Origin: Rutidosis leptorrhynchoides
Taxonomy: Eukaryota; Streptophyta; Magnoliopsida; Asterales; Asteraceae
DNA length: 64,000 bases
Assembly: GCF_046630445.1 (NCBI RefSeq)
Contig: NC_092341.1
Coordinates: 8,431,501-8,495,500, forward strand
Direction of reading: 5' to 3'
Each line of letters opens with the position of its first letter. The first letter of the stretch is position 1. Both the position numbers and the translations under genes were made by a program. The notes below the pieces were generated by a model. The model was given only the letters and a program-made list of their open reading frames with translations, searched no databases and was not told the DNA's origin. Shown piece by piece: positions 61,780 to 64,000 of this stretch.

Positions 61780-63596
61780 ATGTCTCATTCTCTCTCCGTA
61801 CAACCCAACCCAAAACCTACCCAATCGTCACAAACCACCCCAAATCCCAATTCCGATTCAATTCCCATACCCATCCCCAATTCACTATCAAAATCACAAC
61901 AAAGCCCTATCAATCTTCCACCTACTTTGACTCAGTCATTTGCTAAAGCATTAGTGGGTAACAGCCCTTTGAAACAAACGAAGGATGATTCGGGTTCTAA
62001 ATCAAATCAAGCAGGTCAAAATCAAAGTTCAGCGGGTAAAAAACAACAGTTGAAGATCTCTTCTGTCTATTTGGGCAACATTAGTAGAAGAACCAATCCA
62101 ATGGTGATTAGCAATGCATTTAGGAGGTTTGGATGGATACAAAACATCGCTTGTAGGAATGGCCGTAATTACGCCTTTATCAGATTTGCTAATAATGAAC
62201 AAGCGTCTAAGGCAGTGCAATATATGAATGGAAGAACACTTGTGGGCAGTAAGATAAAGGTGGATTTTGCCAAATTTGATAAGGGTCCAGCCTGGAAAAG
62301 CTAAAATCAACGTTACTCTCATCATGATAGCCAATATGCTAACAAGACCAGTTCATACGTTCTAAAGAAGGAGTCCGCAGGAAAACGGGTTACACTTCAA
62401 ATTAACGAGGATGTTAATGATGGTCTGGACAGAATGGTGATGATCATTGGCAAAGTGGAGTTTTCTACTAATAAACTTGCTGAATGGCTTATTAATCGAA
62501 AGGTGTTGATCGATAAGTGTTCTCTTTGGGGTAAATACGGATGCTTAGTCAGGTGTGCTGATAAAGAAAGTTTTCAAAAGACGTGTCATGGGGATAGCCA
62601 AAGGGATAACAGTGGAGGGTTCTTGAGAATATCTCCAATGAAAGAAAAGCGAGGTAAATTTTCTAGAGCCACCTGGATCGAAGTTAAAGGCATACCGGTT
62701 GAGTATGCTTGTATGGAGAGTGCTATGGCTGCGGTTAAAGAAATAGGAGAAATTTTGTATTATTCAAAATTATCCTACAATTTAATACAAGCAGAGTCAT
62801 TGTTTATATTCATGGAGGTGTATGATGTTAAGAGTATTGATAGAGTGGTCACAACAGAACTAAAAACCAAAGATACTATTAACGTGTGGCTTCATGAAGT
62901 AGATGGTGAATTTGATTCTTTAGATCATATTGATGGTGAAGGTAACAAAGAGTTCATTGATGGGGTCAATAAGATGATAAGGGATTCATCACATGAGAAG
63001 GGTGATGTCGGACCAGAAAAGAGGTGTAGTTCACCGAAAAAGAATTTTTGGGGAGGTGTTGATGTTAACTGTACAGTTGGTACCGATGATCCAGTGGATA
63101 CTACTGCAACCCCAAATTCAAATTTGAATTTAGAGGTGTATGAAAAGTACAAAGGGAGTGTTTTGAGGAAGAAAGCTATTTCTATGCCACCAAAGGATGG
63201 GTTACAGAGTACTTTTAGGGAAAAAGCTGCTCATATTCCTAAGGTTAACCTAGAAAGTACCTTTATAGCTTCTTTTTCTAGTATTGGCATGGCAATTCCT
63301 ATTGAAAATAGCAACATCCGTTCTGTCAATTCCCCATGTCTTTCTAATGTTAACCTAAAGCCTATCTCATTGAATAAAGGGCCTACTATTAAAAAGCCCA
63401 ACAAACAGGTTCAGGCCCAAAATACACCAGTCAACGAGTCTATTTATGATGTGGAAAAACCATATGACACGGCTTTTTTCCATTCTGCTCGCTTTTATCA
63501 CGCTAAATTTGACTCTCATACTTGCCATACAGTTGATTGTAGATCTTCTTGTGTTATAACTAAAAAATCTACACATAAATCAAAAGCAGGGGTACA
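61780..63596 (+). pseudogene. LINE ORF1 with RRM domain, one nonsense codon, truncated by an LTR
   Basis: A single reading frame runs from ATG 61780 (MSHSLSVQPNPKP...) to 63596, broken only by TAA at 62302-62304. The N-terminus is Pro/Ser/Gln-rich. An RNA-recognition motif lies at about residues 94-167, with RNP2 VYLGNI and RNP1 RNYAFIRF. After the stop the frame continues through a region with WIEVKGIPVEYA and NVWLHEVD motifs, which resembles the second conserved domain of plant L1-type LINE first ORFs often annotated with a nucleotide-binding alpha-beta plait. Then a low-complexity tail is cut by LTR F. The downstream endonuclease/reverse transcriptase ORF is not in the window. A host RRM gene is possible but less likely given the tail. 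Confidence 0.65.
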
Positions 63597-64000
63597 TGTG
63601 ACAACTCAAAAATTTCCGACCAAATTTAAACTTGATCTTTATATGTTTTCGACACGATAAGCAAAGTCTGTAATGTTGGTCTCGAAAATTTTGGAACTAT
63701 GTTCATATATTCAATTACCCATTTGACTCTACTCGATGATTCACGAACATTTATGTGTATAGATATGTATATATTATATATAGTTATCTTAATTTGAAAA
63801 CATTAACAAAGTATTAAATGTATAATACTTTACATGAACATATTTGTCGACGGAATTAAAAGATAATATCAAATGATTGAATTATCAAGATACATTATGT
63901 TATGATTACGGGTCTCTGTTGAGAGGTCCACTTTGAATTAGAACACCTCTTCTTTTTAACGATATTCGGAATAATTGATAAAGTGATTTACAAGTAAGAA
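63597..64000 (+). mobile_element. Start of family L LTR F (runs off the right edge)
   Basis: TGTGACAACTC... TCCGACCAAATTTAAACTTGATC... CGACACGATAAGCAAAG matches the starts of LTRs B and E, with GATTCACGAAC at 63738-63748 and then AT-rich core sequence. The preceding bases GTACA (63592-63596) would be the target duplication, but the other end is outside the window. Confidence 0.8.

Overview
This is AT-rich plant nuclear DNA built almost entirely from nested transposable elements around a thin remnant of low-copy sequence. The phytocyanin genes, tRNA-iMet and tRNA-Asp primer sites, an Athila-type gag-protease gene and a LINE with an RRM-bearing first ORF all indicate a flowering plant. The dominant LTR family (LTR starting TGTGATGACCC) resembles one I associate with Asteraceae, but that placement is an inference from memory, not a search.

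Layout. Positions 1-10226 hold two head-to-head, truncated copies (A minus, B plus) of a long-LTR, gag-pol-less family that I call family L. It is LARD-like, with LTRs of 3.8-4.8 kb and an internal region of 3.5-4.3 kb. Copy B ends inside exon 1 of a phytocyanin pseudogene (10228-12305). That pseudogene is also split by a Helitron-like insert, which itself carries a foldback element with telomere-like repeats. Positions 13033-15973 are a non-autonomous MULE with a second, related MULE inside its left terminal repeat. Positions 17608-29492 are a complete family L element (C, minus; TSD TGACT). Positions 29564-34391 are a solo LTR (D; TSD TCGGT). A second phytocyanin gene (35462-35934, minus) is nearly complete but carries a poly-T frameshift. 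A hAT MITE lies at 37108-37557. A Helitron (37603-61630) is split by family L element E (39192-61417; TSD GTATG). E is in turn split by a partly dimeric, gag-protease-only Athila-like element (49567-60804; TSD CCCAA). The right end carries a broken LINE ORF1 that is cut by another family L LTR (F, from 63597).

The most interesting signal is in family L. Three independent copies (B, C, E) each keep an intact 57-codon ORF on the antisense strand near the 3' end of the internal region. It predicts a two-helix membrane microprotein. The three copies have no indel, changes between C and E fall mostly in third codon positions, and a TATA box sits 81-83 bp upstream of the ATG every time. The sense-strand ORF of about 180 codons near the primer site is broken in all three copies examined (A, C, E). 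Family L also carries a 189-bp noncoding block that is nearly identical between copies, and a tRNA-like A-box/B-box module followed by an ATT microsatellite inside each complete LTR.

Apart from the phytocyanins I see no ordinary host gene. Most short reading frames come from microsatellites or LTR sequence.
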